From positions 1-22,314 of the forward strand of contig UQJW01000016.1 of NCBI GenBank assembly GCA_900541485.1: DNA of 22,314 nt, given 5' to 3'. The stretch comes from an uncultured Dialister sp. (GTDB taxonomy: Bacteria; Bacillota; Negativicutes; Veillonellales; Dialisteraceae). The notes under the pieces are model-generated. The model had not been told where the DNA came from and searched no databases. It was given only the letters and a program-made list of their open reading frames with translations. Each line of letters begins with the position of its first letter. The first letter of the stretch is position 1. Of the stretch, positions 14,834 through 22,193 are shown piece after piece. The position numbers and the translations under genes were made by a program.

Positions 14834-15826
14834 TTAATTACAGCAATCGCATTTTAAATTGAGATGTTCGCAAGCTAGATTACGGACTTCACTAGGAAGT
14901 TTTCCCTTATATCTTTTGTAATAAATGGAAAATTTGCTATGAGATGTGTATCCGACAGATTCAGCTATTTCCTTTATAGGAAGTTTGGTATTTAAGAGAA
15001 GAGTCTCAGCCATATTCATTCTTTTTCTTTGGGTGTATTCTGTAATGCCTTGACCATATTTTTCTTTGAACAAGTTTTTTAATTTAGTCCCGCTCATCTT
15101 AGAAATTTTTTCAAGGGTTTCCTGATTTACATTCATGGCGAAATGATCGTCTAAGAATCTTGCTACATCTTCAAGTGCTTTATCATCATCAATTTCAATT
15201 TTATATTTTTTTCTATTTAAGTAGGTATCTATTACTATACTTATCCATTCATTTGCTTTGGCTTTTAAGAAAAAATCAGCGGCAGGAGCGTCCATCTTAC
15301 AATTTAAAATTTCCATAGCCACTTTTTCTAAAGACTTTGTAAGTATTATTTGATTTGTTTGAAGTAAAGCCCTATAAAATGATTCTGGATCAACATTAAT
15401 GGATGATAGGTGCTTGTCTAGAAGTTCTCTTTTAAATCCAATAGAAACAGCAAGATAGTAACAGTTTTCGTGTAATAAAAAAAGAAAGTCATCTTTTATA
15501 TTGTCAAAATCTAGAGTGCATAATGAGTTTGCAGTAAGTATTTGATATGGATTAAATTTTTCTCCGTTTGCACTGACGATGTAGCTTGAATAGATTGAAA
15601 CATAGTCTGACATACTATAAGTACTATTTTGAATAACTTCTTCTCTGATGTAAAAATCGTGGACATCAATAATGAAGCCATCTCCTTCATAAAACCAATA
15701 AAGCCCTTCTGCATGAGTTGAATTATTTTTGCTCCAACAAAATGTATGCCCGGCACTTGAATATTTTCTATTGTTTTTACATTCATCTACGTTCATATAT
15801 TCTTTTACAAAATCATAATAAGTCAT
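14834..15826 (-). CDS. AraC-family transcriptional regulator, YbtA-like context
   Basis: This 330-aa protein has a ~220-residue N-terminal sensing part without clear family motifs. Its C-terminal AraC double helix-turn-helix includes NQETLEKISKMSGTKLKNLF and then MNMAETLLLNTKLPIKEIAESVGYTSHSKFSIYYKRY. The C-terminal tail holds four Cys (CEHLNLKCDCCN). The start lies behind AAAGGGG on the minus strand. It is divergent from two fused ABC transporters, the same arrangement as ybtA next to ybtPQ in the yersiniabactin locus. It probably controls that operon in response to an imported metallophore or metal. Confidence 0.88.
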   Translation of the reverse strand: MTYYDFVKEYMNVDECKNNRKYSSAGHTFCWSKNNSTHAEGLYWFYEGDGFIIDVHDFYIREEVIQNSTYSMSDYVSIYSSYIVSANGEKFNPYQILTANSLCTLDFDNIKDDFLFLLHENCYYLAVSIGFKRELLDKHLSSINVDPESFYRALLQTNQIILTKSLEKVAMEILNCKMDAPAADFFLKAKANEWISIVIDTYLNRKKYKIEIDDDKALEDVARFLDDHFAMNVNQETLEKISKMSGTKLKNLFKEKYGQGITEYTQRKRMNMAETLLLNTKLPIKEIAESVGYTSHSKFSIYYKRYKGKLPSEVRNLACEHLNLKCDCCN

Positions 15827-15880
15827 AACACACTATCCCCTTTAGACAATATTCCAATTAGCCCTAAATTCGACAAGCCA

Positions 15881-15910
15881 TTGTATTAGTAATCATAACC
15901 GATATACAAT
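15881..15910 (+). promoter_or_regulatory. Candidate promoter of the paired ABC transporter genes
   Basis: TTGTAT at 15881-15886 and TATACA at 15903-15908 are spaced by 16 bp, about 80 bp before the first ABC gene. Assignment rests on hexamer similarity and position. Confidence 0.45.
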
Positions 15911-15915
15911 AGAAA

Positions 15916-15934
15916 GGCAATGATAATTACTATC
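15916..15934 (+). promoter_or_regulatory. Fur-box-like site before the ABC transporter pair
   Basis: GGCAATGATAATTACTATC matches the classical 19-bp Fur box at 15 positions by my count. It lies just downstream of the candidate -10 box, where a repressor would block transcription. Iron-dependent repression is an inference. Confidence 0.5.
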
Positions 15935-15987
15935 AACAAAGCAAATTTATATCTAAACGGGATATCAAAGAAAAGGGAGATAATATT

Positions 15988-17742
15988 ATGAAGATTTATA
16001 AAAAGCTATTTGCTTATGTACAAGACAAAAAATATCTTGGATTTTTCGCTATAATTTTTTCTGTTATATCTGCAGTAATTACAGTATATGGATACTATTT
16101 AATTTATAGATTTTTAGACAATTTAATTATCCATACAGATTTATCTGGAGCAGAAAATTTAGCAATAAAATCTGCTCTTATATTAACATCAGGAGCAATA
16201 TTTTATTTTGCTTCAGGAGCTTTTTCCCATTTATTGGGATTTAGGCTTGAAACAAATTTAAGAAAAAGAGGAATTGATGGTTTAGAGAACGCAAGCTTTA
16301 GGTTCTTTGATTTAAATCCTTCTGGGAAAATTAGAAAGATCATAGATGATAATGCCGCACAAACACATCAGGTTGTAGCTCATATGATTCCTGATAGCTC
16401 TCAGGCAATAATTACACCCGTGCTTGTGCTTGTACTTGGCTTTATAGTAAGTATAAGGGTTGGCATCACTTTACTTGCTCTTACAATAATTGGCTGCTTA
16501 ATTTTAGGGGCAATGATGGGCGAGCAAAAATTTATGAAGATATACCAGGAAGCTCTATCTAAACTAAGTGCCGAGACCGTTGAATACGTTAGAGGAATGC
16601 AAGTTGTAAAAATATTTAGAGCAAATGTAGAGTCATTTAAAAGCTTTTATAAGGCGATAAAAGATTATTCAAAGTATGCTTACGATTATTCACTGTCTTG
16701 TAAAAAGCCTTATGTTTTGTATCAATGGTTATTCTTTGGATTAATTGCAATTTTAATTATACCTATAGTTTATTTTATGACTAGCTTAGGCAGCGCCAAG
16801 ATGATATTACTTGAGCTTATCATGATTTTATTTTTATCGGGAGTCCTCTTTGTTTCATTTATGAGAATGATGTGGTACTCCTTATACATCTCTCAAGGCA
16901 ATTATGCAGTAGATACTTTAGAGGCTCTATACAAAGAGATGCAAAAAGACAAATTGGAGCACGGCAATCTTAATAATTTTAAAAACTATAATATAGAGTT
17001 TGATAATGTTAGCTTTGCTTATAATGATAAAGCAGTAATAGAAAACTTATCTTTTAGTTTGCAAGAAGGAAAGTCCTATGCACTAGTCGGTTCATCTGGT
17101 TCGGGCAAATCAACAGTAGCAAAACTTATATCAGGTTTTTACAATGTTAATGAAGGAAGCATAAAGATAGGCGGCATACCAATATCTGAATATTCTGACG
17201 AAGCCTTAATTAAAGCTATCTCATTTGTTTTCCAAGATTCGAAACTGTTTAAGAAGAGCATTTATGAAAATGTAGCTTTAGCCAATAAAGACGCGGTCAA
17301 AGATGATGTCATGAGAGCCTTAAGATTAGCAGGATGCGATTTGATATTAGACAAATTCCCTGAAAGAGAAAAGACAATCATAGGCTCAAAAGGAGTTTAT
17401 TTATCCGGTGGAGAAAAACAAAGAATTGCAATTGCCAGAGCAATTTTAAAGGATTCCAAAATTATTATTATGGATGAAGCATCAGCATCTATTGACCCAG
17501 ATAACGAGTTTGAACTACAAAAAGCTTTCAAGAACCTTATGAAGGATAAAACAGTTATCATGATTGCTCATAGACTTTCTACAATTAAAGATGTAGATGA
17601 AATTCTTGTAATGGATAATGGAAAAATTATAGAAAGAGGTTCTGACAAAGAATTAATGTCAAGAGATACAAGGTATAAGAGACTGCAAGAGCTCTTCAAC
17701 AGTGCGAATGAATGGAGGGTTTTAAATGAAGGAGTTTTATAA
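15988..17742 (+). CDS. Fused ABC transporter permease-ATPase, first subunit (YbtP/IrtA-like)
   Basis: This 584-aa half-transporter has about six N-terminal membrane helices (residues 15-300) and a C-terminal ATPase. Walker A GSSGSGKST starts at residue 368, signature LSGGE at 472, and Walker B IIIMDEA with Asp496 is followed by IAHRLSTI. AAAGGGAG precedes the ATG. It overlaps the next, related gene by 17 bp, so the two most likely form a heterodimer. The AraC regulator next door and the Fur-like site make a siderophore, metallophore or haem transporter of the YbtPQ/IrtAB type the best guess. ABC exporters share this fold, so direction is not proved. Confidence 0.9.
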   Translation: MKIYKKLFAYVQDKKYLGFFAIIFSVISAVITVYGYYLIYRFLDNLIIHTDLSGAENLAIKSALILTSGAIFYFASGAFSHLLGFRLETNLRKRGIDGLENASFRFFDLNPSGKIRKIIDDNAAQTHQVVAHMIPDSSQAIITPVLVLVLGFIVSIRVGITLLALTIIGCLILGAMMGEQKFMKIYQEALSKLSAETVEYVRGMQVVKIFRANVESFKSFYKAIKDYSKYAYDYSLSCKKPYVLYQWLFFGLIAILIIPIVYFMTSLGSAKMILLELIMILFLSGVLFVSFMRMMWYSLYISQGNYAVDTLEALYKEMQKDKLEHGNLNNFKNYNIEFDNVSFAYNDKAVIENLSFSLQEGKSYALVGSSGSGKSTVAKLISGFYNVNEGSIKIGGIPISEYSDEALIKAISFVFQDSKLFKKSIYENVALANKDAVKDDVMRALRLAGCDLILDKFPEREKTIIGSKGVYLSGGEKQRIAIARAILKDSKIIIMDEASASIDPDNEFELQKAFKNLMKDKTVIMIAHRLSTIKDVDEILVMDNGKIIERGSDKELMSRDTRYKRLQELFNSANEWRVLNEGVL

Positions 17743-19447
17743 AAAAAGATTTGCTCTTACAGATAAAGGAGCGAAGAATTTAACTAAAGCAACACTGTCC
17801 TCATTTTTGGTTTATTGTATAACCATGCTTCCTGCCATATTACTAATGATTTTTGCGCAAGAAGTTTTGGAGAATATTGACAAAAGCAAGGGATTTTATC
17901 TAGCATTCTCGGTTTTGACTTTGATAGCAATGTATATTTTGCTTTCTATCGAATACGATAAATTATATAGCACAACATATCAAGAAAGTGCAGATTTAAG
18001 GGTAAGAACAGCAGAGAATTTATCAAAACTACCTCTATCATACTTTTCTAAGCATGATATTTCCGATCTCTCACAAACAATTATGGCTGATATTGAAGGT
18101 ATAGAGCATGCAATGAGCCACTCAATACCAAAAGTGGGCGGCATGGCACTATTCTTCCCACTAATATCCATCATGATGCTAGTAGGCAATGTCAAGATGG
18201 GTTTAGCTGTAATTATTCCAACGATTCTAAGTTTTATATTTATACCTTTATCTAAAAAACATTCAGTTAAGGGAGAGAAAAGATATTATGACGCCTTAAG
18301 AGAAAACTCTGAAAGCTTTCAAGAAAATATCGAGATGCAAATGGAGATTAAAGCCTATGGCTTATCAGAGGAAATGAAAGAAAAGCTATATGAAAAAATG
18401 GATAAAAGTGAAAAAGTCCACTTAAAGACAGAAATAGGACTTATTTTAACTATGTCCATATCTTCAATATTTAGCTTTATTTCCCTTGCTGTCGTAATAC
18501 TTGTTGGGGTAAATCTAATTATTAATAAAGAGATAAGCCCTCTCTACCTTATAGGATATTTACTAGCGGCTATGAAGATAAAAGACTCTCTAGATGCATC
18601 TAAAGAGGGCATGATGGAGATATTTTATTTAACGCCAAAGATTGAAAGACTTAAAGAAATTCAAAATCAAGAATTACAAGAGGGCGAAGACTATAATTTG
18701 AAAAAATTTGATATTGATCTAAAAGATGTTGAATTTTCTTACAATAAAGACGCAAAAGTTTTAAATGGAATAAATTTTAAAGCTAAGCAAGGAGAGGTAA
18801 CTGCTTTAGTGGGAGCAAGCGGCTGCGGTAAAACAACTATCTTGAAACTCATATCAAGACTTTATGATTATGACGATGGACAAATCTTAATCGATGGCAA
18901 AGATATAAAAGAAATATCAACAGAATCTCTTTTTGATAAGGTCTCAATAGTTTTCCAAGATGTGGTTCTTTTTAATCAAAGCATCATGGAAAATATTAGG
19001 ATTGGAAAGCAAGATGCAAGTGACGAAGAAGTTAAAAGAGCAGCAAAACTTGCAAATTGCACAGATTTTATAGAAAAAATGGATAAAGGTTTTGATACAG
19101 TTATCGGTGAAAACGGTGCTGAGCTATCAGGAGGAGAAAGACAAAGGTTATCAATAGCCAGAGCTTTCTTAAAAGATGCACCGATATTGATCTTAGATGA
19201 GATAGCAGCAAGCCTTGATGTTGACAACGAGAAAAAAATTCAAGAGTCATTAAGTAATTTAATTAAAGATAAGACAGTTGTCATTATTTCACACAGAATG
19301 AAGTCCATAGAAAATGCAGACAAGATAGTAGTTCTTGAAAACGGAAAAGTAGAAAGTGAAGGTAAACATGAAGAGCTTTTACAAAAATCAAAGGTTTACA
19401 ATAATTTAATAGTAAAGACAAAAATGGCAGAAGAATTTATTTATTAG
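17726..19447 (+). CDS. Fused ABC transporter permease-ATPase, second subunit (YbtQ/IrtB-like)
   Basis: This 573-aa partner has the same layout. Membrane helices occupy about residues 20-300. The ATPase has Walker A GASGCGKTT at 363-371, signature LSGGE from 467, Walker B LILDEIAAS with Asp491 and Glu492, and ISHRMKSI as the switch His region. Both nucleotide domains of the pair look catalytically complete. It starts inside the end of the first subunit gene, with GGAG upstream. Its stop codon sits directly on the first codon of an ECF ATPase remnant, suggesting a deletion junction at its 3' end. Confidence 0.9.
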   Translation: MKEFYKKRFALTDKGAKNLTKATLSSFLVYCITMLPAILLMIFAQEVLENIDKSKGFYLAFSVLTLIAMYILLSIEYDKLYSTTYQESADLRVRTAENLSKLPLSYFSKHDISDLSQTIMADIEGIEHAMSHSIPKVGGMALFFPLISIMMLVGNVKMGLAVIIPTILSFIFIPLSKKHSVKGEKRYYDALRENSESFQENIEMQMEIKAYGLSEEMKEKLYEKMDKSEKVHLKTEIGLILTMSISSIFSFISLAVVILVGVNLIINKEISPLYLIGYLLAAMKIKDSLDASKEGMMEIFYLTPKIERLKEIQNQELQEGEDYNLKKFDIDLKDVEFSYNKDAKVLNGINFKAKQGEVTALVGASGCGKTTILKLISRLYDYDDGQILIDGKDIKEISTESLFDKVSIVFQDVVLFNQSIMENIRIGKQDASDEEVKRAAKLANCTDFIEKMDKGFDTVIGENGAELSGGERQRLSIARAFLKDAPILILDEIAASLDVDNEKKIQESLSNLIKDKTVVIISHRMKSIENADKIVVLENGKVESEGKHEELLQKSKVYNNLIVKTKMAEEFIY

Positions 19448-19596
19448 GAGGACAGAAGCAAAGATTTGCAATAGCATCTGTTATGTATAGGGACTCTCCA
19501 TTTGTCTATTTCGAAGAACCTGAAAGTGGTATAGATTATTCCAATATGATAAAAATTGGCAGTCTTTGGACTGCCTTTATTTTTTATTTAGTTTAA
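19447..19596 (+). pseudogene. ECF-type ABC ATPase remnant
   Basis: The frame from 19447 reads GGQKQRFAIASVMYRDSP and then VYFEEPESGIDYSNM. This is the signature and Walker B stretch of an energy-coupling-factor ATPase (consensus LSGGQKQR and DEPTSGLDY-NM). The Walker A half and everything after the D-loop are missing. The first Asp of Walker B reads Glu. The frame then runs through a terminator. It points to a vitamin or metal ECF transporter once encoded here. Confidence 0.72.
19558..19590 (+). terminator. Terminator after the ABC transporter operon
   Basis: GGCAGTC-TTTG-GACTGCC is a perfect 7-bp stem followed by TTTATTTTTTATTT. It lies within the end of the ATPase remnant frame. It resembles the TTCG terminator at 14724-14750. 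Confidence 0.85.
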
Positions 19597-19622
19597 CGCA
19601 GTAAATCATAAGAATGATGATT

Positions 19623-20216
19623 TTATATTAATCCCTCTTTTTTCATAAGAGATAACTCTCTTGAAAGGGCGGGCCTATTACAAGCTAAAAATTTTGCCAA
19701 ATCCTCTCTGGATAATTTATTAGAAAATAAGGAGTCTTTACCATATTTGCCTATATATTTATTAATTTTCTCCCTAATCTTAGGTTTAGAATATATATCT
19801 AATTTGTAAGTTAAGTATGAAATTTGTTCATTATACAATTTTATAATATTTTCCATAAAAATCGGTCTGCTTGAACAGGACCTTTTATTTTTTTCAAAGA
19901 TTTTGCTAACATCGAGGGCCAAAACTTTAGAATCTTTTTTTGCAACCATAAATCTATCAGCTAGGGAGGAAAAATTTAAAGAAAAAGAATCTGAAGCCTC
20001 ATAAATTCTATCTATAATTTCCTTATCATCATCTATTGTAGATAGATCAATTCTTCCGCTCAAAACTATACCCGCCTTAAAGCCCTTAGAAAAATCATAT
20101 AGATATTGGCCTTTATTAAAAATTAAGGTTTTGTGATCAATACAAGAAAGTATATGGCCTATAGTACTTTCGTCTAAACCATAAAATAATTTACTTTTCA
20201 AAATAATTTTTTCCAT
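19623..20216 (-). CDS. Crp/Fnr-family transcriptional regulator
   Basis: This 197-aa protein has an N-terminal cyclic-nucleotide-binding-like barrel (LFYGLDESTIGHIL, then FNKGQYLYDFSKGFKAGIVL, SGRIDLS) and a C-terminal winged helix (SNKLSREDLAKFLACNRPALS, split as read, then RELSLMKKEGLI). It ends at EGLI, about 15-25 residues shorter than most family members, so the last wing strand may be missing. No N-terminal Cys cluster for an Fe-S centre is seen. AGAAAGGA precedes the ATG. It is divergent from the methyltransferase gene and probably controls it and itself. Confidence 0.85.
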   Translation of the reverse strand: MEKIILKSKLFYGLDESTIGHILSCIDHKTLIFNKGQYLYDFSKGFKAGIVLSGRIDLSTIDDDKEIIDRIYEASDSFSLNFSSLADRFMVAKKDSKVLALDVSKIFEKNKRSCSSRPIFMENIIKLYNEQISYLTYKLDIYSKPKIREKINKYIGKYGKDSLFSNKLSREDLAKFLACNRPALSRELSLMKKEGLI

Positions 20217-20229
20217 AAAATCCTTTCTT

Positions 20230-20243
20230 GTTGCTTTAGCAAC
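20230..20243. promoter_or_regulatory. Candidate Crp/Fnr-type operator
   Basis: GTTGCTTTAGCAAC is an inverted repeat (TTGC-N4-GCAA core) with the geometry of Crp/Fnr-family sites such as TTGAT-N4-ATCAA. It lies 14 bp upstream of the regulator's start codon, fitting autoregulation. Confidence 0.5.
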
Positions 20244-20261
20244 TGCAATAAAAATTACCTA

Positions 20262-20270
20262 TGTTATAAT
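20262..20270 (+). promoter_or_regulatory. Extended -10 promoter element for the methyltransferase gene
   Basis: TGTTATAAT is a perfect extended -10 (TG-N-TATAAT) directed to the methyltransferase gene, about 42 bp before its start and just before the Fur box. Confidence 0.55.
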
Positions 20271-20276
20271 TATATG

Positions 20277-20295
20277 TATAATGATTATCATTATC
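20277..20295. promoter_or_regulatory. Fur box
   Basis: TATAATGATTATCATTATC matches the classical Fur box GATAATGATAATCATTATC at 17 of 19 bases; one difference is the central base. It contains the perfect AATGAT-N-ATCATT dyad. It lies between the -10 element and the ribosome site of the methyltransferase gene, an ideal place for metal-dependent repression. Confidence 0.82.
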
Positions 20296-20311
20296 AAGGA
20301 GGAGAAAATAT

Positions 20312-21067
20312 ATGAAACAAAACAAAATTACATTTGGACATGATTTTTTAAAGATGCTTGGACGAACAAGACTCAGACCAGGTGGAGGTCTTATGACCGA
20401 TTGGTTACTTGATCAGGTACAGATTGATAAAGATATGCAAGTTTTGGAAGTTGCTTGCAATAGAGGAGATAACCTAATAAGAGTTTATACTAAATATAAA
20501 TGCAAAATAATAGGCATAGATAATGACCAAGTTGTCATAGACCAAGCCTTAGAGAATATAAAGCTTTTGGGCTTAGACAAAGAAATTGAAGTTATGAATA
20601 TGGATGCCTTAAAGATAGATTTTGAGGATGAAACATTTGATTTAATAATTAATGAGGCAATGCTTACCATGCTTCCAAATGAAGAAAAAGCAAAAGCTCT
20701 TAAAAATTATCACAGGGTTTTAAAAAAAGGCGGCTATTTATTAACTCATGATGTGGCAGTGGAAAATGAAAGTGAAGATATAAGAAGGCAACTTTCAAGA
20801 TTTACAAACATGGGCGTGTATCCTCTAACCGTAGAAAATTGGAACAAACTGTTTATAGATAATTCCTTTAGACCTTTTTCACAAAGAACTGGCAGGATGA
20901 TTCTCTTAGACAGGGACACAATTATAAAAGATGAGGGACCAGTTGGAGCTGCAAATTTTTATAAAAAAGCTTATTCAGAAGAAAATAGGGACAGATTTAC
21001 AAAAATGTTAGAGAGGTCTAAAAACACAAAAATTTCCTATATAGTTTTAGCAAGTGGTAGGTTGTAA
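20312..21067 (+). CDS. Class I SAM-dependent methyltransferase, Fur-box controlled
   Basis: This 251-aa protein has a Rossmann methyltransferase core. Motif I is VLEVACNRGDN (residues 44-54), then IIGIDNDQVVIDQA for the acidic ribose-binding loop, MNMDALKIDF, FDLIINEAML and the post-motif LKKGGYLLTHDV. AAGGAGGAG precedes the ATG. The C-terminal ~80 residues are specific to the subfamily and give no substrate. The stop codon (21065-21067) is made by bases of the IS30-type terminal repeat, so the original last residues may differ. The upstream Fur box suggests action under iron limitation, perhaps on a metallophore, tetrapyrrole or metalloid; the substrate is unknown. Confidence 0.87.
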   Translation: MKQNKITFGHDFLKMLGRTRLRPGGGLMTDWLLDQVQIDKDMQVLEVACNRGDNLIRVYTKYKCKIIGIDNDQVVIDQALENIKLLGLDKEIEVMNMDALKIDFEDETFDLIINEAMLTMLPNEEKAKALKNYHRVLKKGGYLLTHDVAVENESEDIRRQLSRFTNMGVYPLTVENWNKLFIDNSFRPFSQRTGRMILLDRDTIIKDEGPVGAANFYKKAYSEENRDRFTKMLERSKNTKISYIVLASGRL

Positions 21068-21156
21068 AATTAAATGCGACACAAATAAAATATAAAAAAC
21101 TCATACTAACTTCGTGTAAAATGTTAATCACGACAAAAACAAACACGGAGGTTAAT

Positions 21157-21375
21157 ATGAGCTATAAACATCTTACACTAAATGAAAGAAATAAGATAGA
21201 AGTATTGAACAAAGAGGGCTATTCTTCTAGAAGAATAGCCGAAATTTTGGGCTGTCATCATTCAACGATATCCAGAGAGCTTAAACGCTGCGACAATGAA
21301 TATAAAGCACACAAAGCAGAAAAAGATAAAAATCACAAATCTTCATTTAAAGGCAGAAAAAATAAAAAAAGATAA
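21157..21375 (+). pseudogene. IS30-family transposase, N-terminal fragment
   Basis: The ATG at 21157 follows ACGGAGG. The 72-residue product contains the IS30 helix-turn-helix (YKHLTLNERNKIEVLN, then YSSRRIAEILGCHHSTISREL). It stops after a Lys-rich stretch (SSFKGRKNKKR), where intact family members (about 310-350 aa) continue into the DDE domain. It cannot catalyse transposition but might still bind the element ends. Confidence 0.82.
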
Positions 21376-21422
21376 GAAAGAATATGAGACTGTAATACCA
21401 ATTAGGATAGTAGGAGATTAAA

Positions 21423-22082
21423 ATGAAAAATATTGGCAAGGGAAAAATATTGACACTAGAAGAAGTCATACCCATAAAAGACCATCAAACCATAAGCAAG
21501 AAACTGGTAGACTTATCTGATCTTCACATCTTACTTATGAGTCTTGGCCAAGACACCAGCATTTCCCCTGAATTTTATGCTGAAGAAAGAATATATCTTG
21601 TCTTAAAGGGAGACCTTAAATTTAATAATGAAAAACTTACAGGCAAGGACCTAATTCTTTTTGAAAAAGACAAACTTTTTGACATAGGGGCAAGGGAAAA
21701 AAGTATATTTTTAGAAATCGCAATTAACTTAAAGGAGGAAGAAATGAAAAATATTGAAAAAGGAAAGAAAATCAAACTGGTTGACTATTTAGATTATGTA
21801 GACGGAGGAATAGCAAATATTGACCTTGTAGCAAAAGAAGGGGTTAGGCTTGTTCTAATGGCCTTTGATGCAGGAGAGGGTTTAAAACCACATAAGGCTC
21901 CTGGGGATGCTCTTGTCCTAGCACTTGAGGGCAAGGCAAAGCTTCTTGTAGGAGATAAAGAAATCGAGATTGAATCCGGAGAACAAATAGTATTTCCGGC
22001 AAATGTAATTCATAATGTAACTGCAATTACAAGATTTAAGATGATGTTCATCTTATCTATAGATAAGATGAATTGCAAATAA
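21423..22082 (+). CDS. Double-cupin protein
   Basis: This 219-aa protein has two tandem cupin modules. Module 1 (residues 1-107) includes PEFYAEERIYLVLKGDLKF. Module 2 (108-219) includes KPHKAPGDALVLALEGKAK and ESGEQIVFPANVIHNVTA, with His residues that could help bind a metal. Both modules begin alike (MKNIGKGK and MKNIEKGK), so the gene arose by duplication and fusion. Module 2 has its own AAAGGAGG and ATG at 21744, so a 112-aa product may also be made. GTAGGAG precedes the main start. It follows the methyltransferase and may belong to the same metal-linked function. Substrate unknown. Confidence 0.82.
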   Translation: MKNIGKGKILTLEEVIPIKDHQTISKKLVDLSDLHILLMSLGQDTSISPEFYAEERIYLVLKGDLKFNNEKLTGKDLILFEKDKLFDIGAREKSIFLEIAINLKEEEMKNIEKGKKIKLVDYLDYVDGGIANIDLVAKEGVRLVLMAFDAGEGLKPHKAPGDALVLALEGKAKLLVGDKEIEIESGEQIVFPANVIHNVTAITRFKMMFILSIDKMNCK

Positions 22083-22190
22083 AATTGCGACACTTAAATT
22101 AAACTAAGCTCATGTAAAAATAATTTAAATGGAGTTTGATAATTTAGACACTTTCTAGGTCTGTTATTGAGCTCCATTTAATTTTACAAC
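22083..22190. other. Second IS30 left-end-like piece and right-end hairpin
   Basis: TTGCGACAC at 22085-22093 and CTCAT further on resemble the left end at 21074-21110, so a second IS30 copy may have landed just behind the cupin stop. Next, TTAAATGGAG (22125-22134) pairs perfectly with CTCCATTTAA (22172-22181) around an imperfect inner stem (AGAC/GTCT). This large hairpin overlaps the right terminal repeat and may act as a terminator or transposase recognition structure. Confidence 0.5.
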
Positions 22191-22193
22191 CTA

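Larger units (their letters stand above)
21061..22190 (+). mobile_element. IS30-type element ends enclosing a cupin gene
   Basis: GTTGTAAAATTAAATG at 21061-21076 and its inverted copy at 22175-22190 are perfect 16-bp terminal repeats; the identity extends to 19 bp if the outer TAG/CTA is counted. Inside are a truncated IS30 transposase, a complete double-cupin gene, and a second IS30-left-end-like piece. The total span of 1130 bp is close to a normal IS30 length, but most of the transposase is replaced. No target-site duplication is evident. Confidence 0.7.
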
